This document shows positions 49,065 through 60,025 of a DNA stretch of 64,000 nucleotides, piece by piece. The notes beneath the pieces were generated by a model. That model was given only the letters and a program-made list of their open reading frames with translations, was not told where the DNA came from and made no database searches. Every line of letters starts with the position of its first letter. Position 1 is the stretch's first letter. The stretch spans positions 1,030,204-1,094,203 of the forward strand of contig NW_003314305.1 of assembly GCF_000143415.4 (NCBI RefSeq), in the 5' to 3' direction. The translations under genes and the position numbers were made by a program. The stretch is from Selaginella moellendorffii (taxonomy: Eukaryota; Streptophyta; Lycopodiopsida; Selaginellales; Selaginellaceae).

Positions 49065-49760
49065 ATGCCATCCTCAAGATTTTACGTTGACTTTGTGTCT
49101 CCCTATGAAAGTCTGCTTGCTGATCATTTTCATAGCACAGAGCACGTCACGAGCTTCATACACGTTGCGGAAAAAAAGACGAGGATGTTTGATGTCCTGG
49201 CTATGGACAATGCGTTCATGTACCTTGCTTGACGAGCCTCTCGCAGAAAATCGAAGTGCTTATCAAAGAGAAAGTTGCTAAACGTTCTCTGTTTCACTCA
49301 ATCTGCTTTATCGTACCATCTCTTTACCTCTGTACATCGAGTAAGGAAAAAGAAAGAGAGAGGATAAAACCTTTCCGTGGAGCACCGATGACAATGCGTA
49401 GTTCTTGGCGTTCTTGGAGATTCGTGGAAACTGTACTGCTCCATTTCCTCCACCGGCTGCTACTTGAAACTTACGTCAGAATATGCCACAAGAATTCTCT
49501 CTGGAACCTAGAATGCTAGAGAGAACCCTCTATTTTGCAGGGATCCAAGTTCCAAAGTGAGCCATTGGTGATCGAGTGTGTTCTTGGCCCTGAGTTTTTA
49601 TTGTCTTCCCTGATAATTTACATTAAATTTGAGTAGAAATGATTATATGAGAAGGTTTGAACTTGAACAGCAAGTTAAAAAAACATCAATAACACAAGAG
49701 AAAACACTGAACTCAGAGTTGATTTTGTGTATGGTTGTAGCAAAGTATGAAGATCATGGC
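49065..49760. other. Spacer, no supported gene
   Basis: Small plus-strand frames at 49000-49281 and 49229-49519 are open but unrecognised. The region resembles decayed sequence at 44.88-45.03 kb. It may belong with the adjacent kinase relic. Confidence 0.4.
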
Positions 49761-49764
49761 TTGC

Positions 49765-49982
49765 TCTGGAAGGGGGACAGTGATTTCCTTCCAGGAGATC
49801 CAACCACTGCTGCTGCGAAAGTCGCTGCTGCTGCTTGATCGCTGCGTGCCAGTCTTTGGAGGGGCATAGCGTGGGTAATGGGAGGAAATTGATGAGGCGG
49901 TATTGGATCTTCAGGGGAAGCCCCGACCAGATGGAAGGATCCAATTTCCTGCTCTTCTTGTCGACCATCCTATTCGGCATAT
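49765..49982 (-). pseudogene. F-box gene fragment
   Basis: The minus strand encodes KKSRKLDPSIWSGLP, then a decayed F-box (INFLPLPTLC, then KDWHAAI), matching the first 60-90 codons of the F-box gene at 55764-56991. A deletion removes FRSL within the F-box, and the frame is lost in the Gln-rich stretch. The rest of the gene is absent. Confidence 0.8.
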
Positions 49983-50059
49983 CATTGTTCTTGCCCTATA
50001 TTATTCCCTCCCTTAAATAGGCTTAGTTTCGAAAAGGAAACCTTAGTCTATACAAAACA

Positions 50060-50440
50060 GCATATTCCACATAGTTATTTCGCCAAACATGTACTTTGCC
50101 CGCGTACGAGCTTATCATTGCCGTGCAAGACTTCAATGTAAGTAAAATCTAGCCTTTTCTAGATGCGCTCCGTTCGCCGCGGATGCCCATTCTTGGCATA
50201 GCATAATCACCCACGAGTGAGCGTCCCGAGCATGCATGCTATCAAAACCCTCTCTTGAGTTTTGCAGAGGGTGGTATTCCTGGGATCAAATGTCTGCGCT
50301 CGAATTTCCAGCGCTTGGTGGGTCTTTGTTGCAGGATTGCATCTCCAGGAGCCATTCTCTCCTGCTAACGACGGGATTGTCAAGAGTTCTCATGCAAGCC
50401 ACGGTTCTATCCAGGGCATTATGCTTGAGCAAAATGCCCG
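50060..50440 (-). pseudogene. PPR gene fragment
   Basis: Plus-strand text matches two pieces of the PPR gene: about 46770-46865 (near the gap) and about 47165-47455 (N-terminus, for example ATAATCACCCACGAGTGAGC and the codons for LEMQSC). The intervening PPR repeats are missing and the frame is broken. It lies between the F-box fragment and the intact TGA gene. Confidence 0.75.
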
Positions 50441-50913
50441 CTCTTGAAGAGGTCGCGCCACTCAAGAATTGCCCCCGTACGTACCCAAAGCCAGAAGATA
50501 TTCCTTTGAGGCATGCTTTGCATGGACGGATAATGTCCGCTTGCAAGCTGGCCACTTCCGTACACTTACAGCTCCAGTCCTCGAGGTAAAGTTATGTATG
50601 TGAATCCAAAGCCGCAGACTACGGCGTATAGCTGGCTCTACAGTACAAAAGCGAAAAATTCTGGAAAAAAGAAAAACAATTGGAAAGCAAAAACTCGGAG
50701 AAAACCAACCAACCAGTTTACAGTTTAAACAGCTTTTGATATCATACACCCGTGAATCGTGATGTTTTTCCTTTCACGTGAACACTTTGGCTATTTCCTG
50801 TGAAGCAAAGCAAAGCAAAGCAAAAACAATGAAGGAAAAGCATCGCCAGCTTTGAGGAGCTCTTACTTTGTTTATGGAGCCCGCGAAGAACTTCTCTTTG
50901 CGATCGAGATACT

Positions 50914-52585
50914 TCACTCCCTGGGCCGCGCCGACCATAGAGAACTTAGAGCTCGCAGCCTCGCGAAGTAGTCCCCCATCGCAAGGAGCCCCCGAGCGGC
51001 TTGTCTCGTGGTTAGAATCCTGTGCATTTGCTGCAGCGTTTGCTGGCGGAGATTATCTGCCTGCGCCAAAGAATTATCAGCGAGAAAGAAAGATCGCGGC
51101 TCGCGTTACCTGGCGAACAAAGTTCTCGAGAGTTCCGAGCTTTCCCATTGCCATGGCCATTTGTCCCATGTAGTTCGCTACGTTGGGGGAGTTTCCCAGA
51201 GAGCCGGCAGCCAGTGTGTCCGCGAGTGATTGCTGGAGAGCTTCCATCCCTTGCGAGAGAGCGTCCTCGGCCTGCTGTGACGACTGCTGTAAGTTACAAA
51301 TTCCTAAAAGCTGCTGCTCGGTGAGAGGCTCGAGCTGTGGAATCAATATCTGGAGACAAACAAAACCATCGATCAGTATATGGAAAACGATGGAAACGAA
51401 GACTCAAGCTAAGAAAAAAACTGAAAGACCAAGTACCTTGAGAAGTTCTGATGGCCTGAAGCCACCCATCCACATAAAACACCTCTCGGCGGGAGTTTTC
51501 CACATCCCAGAGACGAGGTGGAAGACATCGGCTTTCGCAGCAACGCCTTTAAGGCGGAAGAGTTCGTCGTAATGCGACATAAAGCCGTCGACTAGAACAC
51601 GAAGCTCGTTGTCAGCCATGTGTGCTTGCAAGCCGGATCGGAGCTCGCTAACTTGCCTCTGGTGTTCTTCCATCCATCGCGCGTAGTCCATGTCAAATGC
51701 CAATGCACCTGGGACAAACAAAAACTCTGATGAGATCAACTTTCGGAAGTTCAGAAGTTTGGACTGACCAGAGTTTGCAGCATTGGTATTGTTGGTGTTG
51801 CCTCCATTTTGATCGCTGGACGAGCCTCCAAAGTAAAACCCCTGCAGATTATTCTATGAGTTTGGAGGAGAAAAATAGATTTCTATGATTGCCTGTTGTC
51901 GAGCACGTTGGAGCTCTTGTTCAAGCTGGTTTAATTTAATTCTGCTGGACTCTAGTTGCTGCACATACGCCTGGACACCACTTCGAAGATTTAGAACTCA
52001 CTGAAGATTCCTTTTTCTATAGAAAACACACCTTTTTCCTTAGCCGGCTCTTGCGTGCTGCTTCTCGGTTTTGCGCGAGTCTCCTCAGCGTCTGCAAACA
52101 AAGAAACTCGTGAAAACTGATCCAGCACGCTTAGAAAGCCCTACCTTGGTATCTGCATTCTTGTTGGTGTCATGAACAGTGGAAACTATAGCTGATTTTC
52201 CGGCCTTGAAACACAAGCAAAACTTTAGCGCATTTCCAAGAGAAAGAGAAAGAACTCCTTGCAAAGAAACTCGAGGAGGATTGGATACCTTTGGGGAAGG
52301 CTCAACGTCTGTGGAGTTGTCTGTAAGTGGACTGGTGTCAGCCATGCAAGGGTTGTCCCAGTTTGTGTTAGCGTTACTGTCGAGCTCCAAGTTCCTATCG
52401 GACGCAGCCTTTTGACGCGAGTAGTAAATCTCGGTCGAGTTCACGCTTGTAATGGACGCGGAAGTTGGCTGTGGATCACACAAACCAAGCAAAGCAAGCG
52501 TGAGAAGAAAAAACGAGAGATCCAAAAGGACGAAATGTACCTTGCTTGATCTAGGAGAATTGGACGGTCTTTGATCTGCAGCCAT
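50914..52585 (-). CDS. TGA-type bZIP transcription factor
   Basis: Nine exons (52541-52585, 52289-52468, 52145-52204, 52032-52091, 51893-51970, 51769-51841, 51437-51708, 51110-51349, 50914-51060) give 384 residues. The N-terminus is Ser/Asn-rich. The bZIP basic region QNREAARKSRLRKK is at residues 102-115, with a short leucine zipper at about 116-141. An Asn/Gly-rich linker then leads into a DOG1 domain (about 166-384) with NVANYMGQMAMAMGKLGTLE. This is the layout of land-plant TGA factors, which bind TGACG elements and act with NPR1-type coactivators in stress responses and development. The intron after the zipper exon starts with GC (CAG-GCAATC), a GC-AG intron. Splice phases agree throughout. 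A truncated copy lies at 47.6-48.6 kb. A TGACG motif is present about 800 bp upstream. Confidence 0.93.
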
Positions 52586-53495
52586 ACCAAAAGGCTGCCA
52601 AAGTCACAAACATCACAAAGCTTAAACAAAGAAGTAGCTATGGAAGGAAGGAAAAGAAACAACGAAGAGAGCATCAGAGCGCAAGTGAGCAGCCATTTAG
52701 CAAAGCTTTGCTTGTCCTTCTCGGTGATTTGTTTGCTCATCACAGCCCAAGAGACTAGAGCTAGCAAAAACAAAGAGAAGAAAGAACTTATAACTTACAT
52801 CTCTTTCTCACAGTCGTGGTGGTCTCCAGTCGAGGAAAAATCCCTTCTACAAAACACCACCACTTTAGCGAGAGAGAAGGAAAAATAAAAGAGAAAAATC
52901 TCGGCCATGATCCAAATTCCACTCACATTGTCTCCTCCATCAACAGGCAGCAAAAGCTCCACCTGGAAAGTAGGATCACACCACAAACGGGCATCAATCA
53001 ACGAATTCGCCACACATTGCTCGCTCACCTGCGATTTCCAGCTTCATAGGATCAAACACCGATCAAACACGCCATCGCCGCGACACGGGAGAAAGAAAGC
53101 GCGCAAGAACCCTACTGCCCAGCCCCTAGGACGAGGGCGCCAGAGAGAATCCCATCTCCCATCCCCTCGGCATTGGAGAGGGAGAACGCTTGTTCTTCGC
53201 AGAGGCTATAGAGCTACTCTGGCTCCACTGGCTATGGAGGCAGCCCTCCATAATGCCATGCCATGCCCATCCATGGGTCCAGCATACATACATACTCATA
53301 CCCATACATCCATGCACTTAATGGCGCCAGCATTAATGGGTGGCCCTAGACAATGACACGTGGTAGCAAATCGCTGAAAGTGACGTGGCGACTATGACAT
53401 GGTCCGAGAGATTCGAGATTCTTTTTCCCCAGGAATTTCGTACGGGCTTTTTAGGAATAAGGATAAGTGGCGAATATTCTGTCCCTTTTTTGGCG
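52586..53495. promoter_or_regulatory. Divergent intergenic region between TGA factor and TH1 gene
   Basis: About 900 bp between two divergently oriented genes; it should hold both promoters and 5' UTRs. A G-box-like CACGTGG is at 53357-53363 and a TGACGTGG motif at 53381-53388, 110-140 bp upstream of the TH1 gene ATG. TGACG is the site class bound by TGA factors, so self- or cross-regulation is conceivable but unproven. A repeat of CATACATACATACTCATACCC type lies at about 53283-53305. Confidence 0.35.
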
Positions 53496-54824
53496 ATGGC
53501 GAGGAGGGTTCGTGTCGAGGAGGGGGAGAATGGCGCTGCTGCTGACGGCGGCGAGGTTGAGGCGCCGCGCCTCCGTGCGAATCCCGCGCTTACCATGGAG
53601 GCCCAGGAGCCATTCATGGGTGTCAAGGTCCGGCGCCGGTCTTCCATGTATCGCCAGTTCCAGGGGGATTACATCAACGTCGCGGGGAATCAGCACATTC
53701 TCAAGCTTCTCACCAAGCAAGGTATGAATTCTTGCCCGGATTTGTCCCGTGGAGCTGGATTTCTAGTTTTTCTTCGAGTGCTCTTACTTGGGAGTTCCTG
53801 GAGGGTGTGATAATTTCGATTTTGATAGAAGCTCTTTCTTGCGTGCTCTTGTTTTTATCTTGTTTGGAAAGCGTGAAAGGCTTGTTTTTGTCGTTGTTCT
53901 TGCGTGCTTTCATCTCAGATTCCACTTTTTTTTCCTCTCTCTTTTGCATCCATTTTCCTGGATGGTGCGATGCCCGATTTTGCTAGAAAACGTGAAAAGT
54001 TTTTTTTTTCCTTCGTCTTTTCCTTTCTCTTTTTTCTTTTTCTTCTTTGGATCCATTTTTTAGTTCCTGGACCTTTTTTTTTCTCCTTTTTCTCTTCTTT
54101 GGATCCATATTGAGTTCCTGGATGTTTGTCTTGATTTTGCTCCAGGTGACAGACAAGTATTGTTTGCGGATAACGTGATCAAAGTGAACCGCCGATCCAA
54201 AGTTCGCAAGCGCGTCCTTCTCATCACAGATGTGGCTCTCTACAGCCTTGACGCGGATTGGTTCACACTCAAGCGCCGAATCTCCCTCTCAGCCATCGAG
54301 AAAGTCCTCCTCAGCGAGCTCAACGACAATTTCTTCGCCTTGTCCGTGTCAACCGAGTACGATTGCCTCTTCGCCAGCACGCACAAGACCGAGATCGTTA
54401 CCATCCTCCAGGAGGCCACGAGAAAGCTCGACACACCGCTCGAAGTTTGCTTCTCGAATCGGTCAGTTGTTTCATTCGCTTTCCATCGTTCTATGCATTG
54501 AGCAGAGAGCTTCGGCAGCTTCGAGTACTACATGGACTCGGAAAATATCCGCGAAGTTATCTTCGAAGAAGTCCCAGGTATGGATTGACAAGGTCGGTCT
54601 GTGGGATTGTTCTCACGGCGAGAATTTTTAGGTGGCGTGAAAACTACGTTCGTCAACAAGTGAGATCACATTCTTTTTGGGACTTCCTTTGAAAACAAAA
54701 GCACGAAGATAAAGGAAGGAACGCACACAAGGCACAAATGCTTTGCAACTGTTGTGTATTTTGATGATTTTGTTGCAGGCTGCCAAGATCGCACTACTAC
54801 CATTACAGAAGCTCCGTGCTATGA
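53496..54824 (+). CDS. Stand-alone myosin tail homology 1 (TH1) protein
   Basis: Exons 53496-53721, 54146-54461, 54510-54577, 54632-54659 and 54779-54824 join to 227 residues. After about 45 variable residues comes a TH1-like domain: QFQGDYINV, then VLFADNVIKVNRRSKV, VLLITDVALYSL, LKRRISLSAI, DNFFALSV and KTEIVTILQEATRKL. In class I myosins this basic domain binds acidic phospholipids at membranes. No motor domain is present; as I recall, land plants have only myosin VIII and XI, so this is not a myosin I tail fragment in the usual sense. Exon 3 needs an acceptor at AGAG-CTTC and exon 4 may run on to a stop at 54661-54663 instead of splicing (213 residues). The start at 53496 is the first Met after a GC-rich leader. 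Confidence 0.75.
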
Positions 54825-55763
54825 TGAGGGAAGAGTTTGATACTTTTCATTATCCCTCAGTCAGATGATTGAATATTCATTGATCACCCTTAAATGTTCT
54901 TGCCAACTTAACCTTCTCAAGCATCCCATTTCACCTTACTTTGCGCATGACTGGCGCGGAACTGAGGTTCCAGGAGGATGTTTTTGACAAGCTAGGCCAT
55001 CTTCGCAACCTTAAGTTCTTTTCACTAGAGGCAACGAGATATTTTGTCATTAAAGTAAATCTAAAATATGCTCAAACCTCACTTTTAGTTCACTATACTA
55101 ATTTCAATCCTCCACTAGCTTCTTCTTTCTCTTCTAGTCATTTGATTCCAAGAGAATTTTCATCCATTACCTTGCACTCCTTCCAGTGTCGTGCCCTCTT
55201 GGGGATCTGATCCAGCACCTCCTCTTCATCCACATTAGAGTTTCTCACAAATCTCTATCAAAATGGTTTTTGCCACAACACCGGGAAGCCATCGCTCATG
55301 GCAACAAAGAGTAGCCTCTCCTCGAGCTTGTATCTCCCTTCAATATCTGTCCTCAAGCCCTTACAACAGGGCTTTTCTTGTTCTCTAGTGAGTCGTTTCA
55401 TCTCCCTCTTGAGCACTTCTCCACTCTAACCACTATTTACTTTTCTAGCATAGATCTGTAGTGCACGAATAATCAGCGGTCTATTCCTATAGTTGTCTTT
55501 GGCATTGTCGCTAAAAGGTGGCGAGAAGTTAAAAGAAAATTAAAAGATTAGCATAAGGCATTGACTTTTACAATGCTTTGATAAGTAGTCAAAAGGCAGT
55601 TCCTCTCGCTAACACATTTTAAGCGAGTGATAGAGTGGTGGATTGGGTGTGCTCTTGGCGCTGATTTATATTGTTCTGTACATATTCTCACTCTTAGATT
55701 TGTATATTAATTTTAAGTTTAATTGCCAAGAGAGCAGCGAAGTTTTGAAAACTATATAATATG
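54825..55763. other. Spacer, no gene seen
   Basis: Plus-strand frame 54941-55210 (89 codons) has no recognisable domain. The part after 55400 is AT-rich. No structural feature stands out. Confidence 0.55.
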
Positions 55764-56991
55764 TCAAAGGAAAAGTTTGGGATGGAAGGAGGGATGGAAG
55801 GGAACAAAAGCCGGCATTTGTTTCTTTGAACTTCTACTGCTACGCAACGTTCCAGATGCCAAATCAAAGATGCAGCTCCACCTATAACGAAAGAGCAGTG
55901 TCACCTCCGTAGTGTGTTCATTTCCAGCAGCCACCATGAAGATTCTTCCGGGCTTTTTGATCAATTTGGGAATTTTAACAGTGCCCAAGCTCAAGGATGC
56001 CATTGCCCGCCAGCTGCAACTCTCCTCGTCCAGATACACAAAACAAACCCTGAGGGTTCTAACGTCTGTGTTTCTGTCATGTGTTTCGAGCATGCCAATC
56101 ACTATCTTCCCTGCAAAATCAAAGTCGTCAGCATATACAAAACAACTCTTTTTCCTTACCTCCACTTGAGATGAGGGACATGTCCACCTCGTACCAAGGT
56201 TGCCGTTCAAATCCCAAGGGAAGATTATTCCAGGTTGCCAGAGTTCGAAGGGTGGCCTTAGGGTTCCACACGTTGAACGATTTAAGCCTCCTCACATTGC
56301 CCGGTGAAACAGTTAAAAAGTACAAGTGATCGTTCTGGAGCAGCATGCAGTTGTTGGAATAGTTGATGGAATTCATTCTGACACCGCATACGAGGTCTTC
56401 ATCCTCCTGGACAGGGGTGAATTCCGTAGAAGATATCCACGCCGCGGCCCTCGAATCGTACAGGTGGAACACCATGACCCCATAGCTGGTCTCTATGGTC
56501 ACGACTACAACAAACCATGATCCAGAGGGTGGTGCCGACTGAATAGCAGCGAAGATCATTTCGTGATCACCCTCCAGCATCGGACACCCCAGTTCTCGCC
56601 TCGTCTGTTGTAGCGGATTCAGCACCACAAAATATCTCGCAAACGTCGAGTCATAGCTCAGTACCAAGCCTGCCGAGCAAGTGCTCAAGGCAAAGATCCG
56701 GGCTTCCCTTGGAAGGGGGAGAGTGAACTCCTTCCAGGAGATGGCGTTGGGCGAGATGAGAAACTTGCCATAGACGTCGCCAAGGGCAATGTACCACTGC
56801 TGCCGCGGTGGCTGCTGCTGGATTGCTGCGCACCAATCCTTGGAGAGGGAGCGGAAGCGGCAGAGCGTGGGGAACGGGAGGAAAGTGATGAGGCGGTGTT
56901 GGATGTCCTGGGGAAGCCGCGACCAGATTGAGGGATCCAGTTTCCTGCTTTTCTTCTTGTCTATCATGCCATCCCAGTTCCTATTCGCCAT
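55764..56991 (-). CDS. F-box protein with C-terminal beta-propeller-like region
   Basis: Two exons (56160-56991, 55764-56110) give 392 residues. The F-box is at about residues 18-60 (IWSRLPQDIQHRLITFLPFPTLC, quoted in part: IWSRLP...ITFLPFPTLC, then FRSLSKDW). The remaining part has repeated aromatic and Gly motifs typical of plant F-box/kelch or FBA-like proteins. Such proteins are substrate receptors of SCF ubiquitin ligases, with the F-box binding SKP1; the target is unknown. The 49-nt intron is GT-AG and in phase. A fragment of a paralogue lies at 49765-49982. The start has an in-frame second Met (GMIDKKKSRK) ten residues on that aligns better with the fragment. Confidence 0.85.
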
Positions 56992-57029
56992 ACCTTAACC
57001 TAAACTTTGCTAAAAGTTCATATGCTTCA

Positions 57030-57335
57030 AGGTTTTTCGAATCTCTAAACAATTCTAGAATTTTGCTTGGAATCCTTATAATTTCTAGAAGAAGATAACA
57101 AACATACCCAACTCCACAACCCCTAGAACATATGGCATTGGATTTACAAACTTATGCAGATAGCAAGCTTGACACAACAAATCAATCATACATCTGAAGT
57201 GCTGGTGTGTGACTTTAATTTGGTAGTCCAAACCCATGGACACAACGATTGTCTTCCCAAGCATTAAGTTTTTTTTTTCTCCACTACAAGCAGCTAACAC
57301 AGAGAGGAAGCATACTACTTTCTCTTTAATAAACA
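57030..57335 (-). pseudogene. PPR C-terminal fragment
   Basis: The minus strand reads CFLSVLAACSG, then LMLGKTIVVSMGLDY, THQHFRCMIDLLC and MPYVLGVVE, matching the C-terminal region of the PPR gene (about 45.75-46.05 kb). A deletion removes the stretch after CQACYL and upstream repeats are absent. It abuts the 5' end of the F-box gene, so the F-box/PPR pairing is repeated here and at 49.8-50.4 kb. Confidence 0.8.
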
Positions 57336-57339
57336 CTTA

Positions 57340-58489
57340 GCTTTTCTTTGAGAGATTGGTTGAGGATCGTCAAGCAATGTACCTATACGTATTTGTGGCA
57401 AACAGCCCTTCTTTGCTCGAGAAGACAGAGAGCGCTTCCTTAGGGAGATACAAAGCGTTACTATCTACAAACAAACTTTCAGCTCTCATTTCATGACTTA
57501 CGAACGAAGATACATGGATTTTATTCAGGTGTGGTGTTTTAGACGCCGAGTTGCGTCGAGTATACACTCACACGGTGTCGGCAAGAGTGAAGATTGGCAG
57601 AGAGATTTTCAGAAGGAAAAATCTTGGAACCATCCCAAAGACCAACACCAGGAGAGGTACTTAAGTAAAGATGATATAATTCATAGGACTGATTCATTTT
57701 TTTTCCCCTGGCAGTGTTTGTTGAGAAAAGTTCATACAAGGTAAACTAGTTTCGAAGTTTTGCGAGTATGTCATTTTTTTCCCCTTGAACTTTCATCAGT
57801 GCTTGCCAAAATTTTTGAGAAGAGCAGGAATCGTTTTGATGATATAACTCCTACAAGGTGAACTATTTTCAAGTTTTCGCAGATATTTTCTAGAACTTTC
57901 AGTGCTTGCAAAAGATTTTAGGAAGAACAACGAAGATCTCTAAGTTTCATTTCTAGTTCAAAATTTTCGTGAATGATTCATTTCTTTTACCCTTAACCTT
58001 CCAAACGATTTCGAGAAAAAAAGCTAAGATCTGCAAGGTAAACTAGTTCAAAGTTTCCGCGAATGATACAAGGTAAACTAGTTTCAAGTCTTCGCCAATG
58101 GCTCTTTTGCTTTTCAGTGCTTGCAAAAGATTCAGAGAAAATCTCTGTAACTTTCGTTTCGAGTTTTTCTTGAGTCGAAACGAATGACAAGTCTTTAGTG
58201 CGTTTGGATCGACGGTGGCGATTGGACGCCCTCGGACGGTGGAGATGCTTCCAATATCAAGGCCACTTAGTTTTTTCCCCAGGGCTTTTGCGGGGAAGTG
58301 AAAGAGCGCCGGTCCTTCCGAGCCGAAGTCCAAGGAAGCAAAGGACGCGGATCCGGTGAGCTATAGCTCAGATCTTTGCGGCAACAGGCTTTAGGGTTTG
58401 GATTTGTAGCTAGGTTGTGGATTCCGCGGCAAATGCACCGGCGTTTGGCGCTGAAGTGAGTCTAGATCTTCCAATCCTCGTCCCCAGGC
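57340..58489. other. Region upstream of SCAMP, with kinase relic and tandem repeat
   Basis: No intact gene. A plus-strand relic at 57480-57620 (IQVWCFRRRV...IHSHGV) matches the kinase relic at 48.9 kb. A degenerate tandem repeat fills 57736-58150. The SCAMP 5' UTR probably lies in the last 200-300 bp. Confidence 0.5.
57736..58150 (+). repeat. Degenerate tandem repeat with ACAAGGTAAACTAGTTTCAAG core
   Basis: The core CAAGGTRAACTAGTTTCAA, followed by GTTTTCGCGAATG-like sequence, occurs near 57737, 57855, 58035 and 58069. A second shared block, TTTCAGTGCTTGCAAAAGATT, occurs near 57797 (diverged), 57898 and 58117. Spacing is irregular (about 120, 180 and 35 bp), so units have been gained and lost. 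It lies 350-750 bp upstream of the SCAMP start. Confidence 0.7.
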
Positions 58490-60025
58490 ATGGCGTCCCG
58501 CTACGATTCGAATCCATTCGATGAGGAAGACGTCAATCCCTTCTCGGTGAGAAATTCTAGGAAGAACAGATGGTCTGGAATTGATAGGTTTTTTTTTTCT
58601 TTCTTTCTTTCTTTCTACTCCAGGATCCGGCCGTGCGTGCTCAAATGACTGGGAAGCCATCCTATCTCGGCAACAATTTCTATGAATCGGTATGGCTAGA
58701 ATTTTCTCCTTTCTCTCCTTTTTTCTCCTCGGGGATGCGAGCTTAGAGAAGAAAAACTTTTTTGTTCTTCCAGAAACCATATAATGTTCCTCAGGTGAAT
58801 TCGATATCTCCGCTAGCACCGGAGCGTACCTCGGTGGGCGATGCTACCGTGGAAATTCCCTTGGGCAACATGAAGGTGAGCGAGACGAAAGCCACGCGAC
58901 TGGGCTTAACTCTTTTTTCTCTAGGATCTCAAGAAGCGCGAGAAGGAACTGAAAGACAAGGAGGAACAACTTCGAAAGCGAGAAGCCGACGTGAAAAGGC
59001 GAGAGGATGCTGCTGCAAGAGGTTCTTTAGTGCTTTGTGTTCTTCGTTTTCTCCTCTTTGCTAACACTTCGGCTTTAACCAGCTGGTATTGTGTTGGAGG
59101 AGAAGAACTGGCCACGCTTTTTTCCGATCCTACACCATGACATTGCGGCTGATATCCCGGCCTACTTGCAGCGCATGCAGTACTTTGCTTACGGAAGCTG
59201 GCTCGGAATTCTCCTGTGCCTGACATGGAACTTCATTTCCATCACCGGAGCCTGGATCCAGAAGACTGTCAGTGCCTCGTATGGTAATGGTTTTCTAAGC
59301 TTTTGGAAGCTTTGTGCTTACGAGCGTTCGTGTTTACAGGTGTGCAGATATGGTTTCTGGCCATCATCTACATCCTGGCAGGCTTTCCCGGATCATATTT
59401 CCTTTGGTACAGGCCCCTGTATCGGGCTATGAGGTGCGTTGGAGGCAATTGTCGTTTGCTAGCCACGAGGGAAATCACACGTTCCTTGCAGGTCAGAGAG
59501 TGCTCTTAAGTTCGGATGGTTCTTCATCGCGTATTTGGTACGTTGTTAGTGGCTTGATATGTTTTGTTAGCTTAGTAATGTGGTGTGCGTGCAGTTTCAC
59601 ATTTTGTTTTGCATCTTCTGCGCCGTCGCTCCTCCCATTGTGTTCAAAGGAAGATCATTGACGTAAGCGGCAATGTGTTATCTACTGCTATACTAATTCC
59701 ATCTTTTATGCAGGGGCATTCTACCAGCGATTCAGATCTTCTCTGACAGTGTCATAATCGGGGTATGTTTAGTGTTATAATATGTTCTCCTGTTATTGAG
59801 TCTTGGTTGAACAGATATTTTATCTCGTTGGCTTTGGCCTTTTTGTCCTGGAATCTCTCCTCAGCCTATGGGTTCTCCGGGTAATACACTGCAATCTCAA
59901 TCTACGTAAGAATCCTACTAATAACTATGGCTTGGCAGGAGGTGTATGCGTACTTCCGGGGTACAGGCAAAGCGGCACAACTGAAGAGGGAGGCAGCACG
60001 CAACGTTGTAGGTGCTACAATTTAG
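58490..60025 (+). CDS. Secretory carrier-associated membrane protein (SCAMP)
   Basis: Eleven exons join in frame to 310 residues: 58490-58546, 58624-58689, 58774-58875, 58925-59021, 59083-59283, 59340-59433, 59492-59537, 59595-59662, 59714-59762, 59815-59880, 59939-60025. The N-terminus carries two NPF motifs (SNPFDEE, VNPFS), which bind EH-domain endocytic proteins. A charged coiled coil follows (about residues 76-105, [15 protein letters not shown]). Then come [13 protein letters not shown] and four membrane spans, with the family signature [10 protein letters not shown] between spans 2 and 3, and FCAVAPP. SCAMPs are tetraspan proteins of trans-Golgi, endosome and plasma membrane in post-Golgi traffic; plant members also reach the cell plate. 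Length and exon phases agree with an intact gene. Confidence 0.95.
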
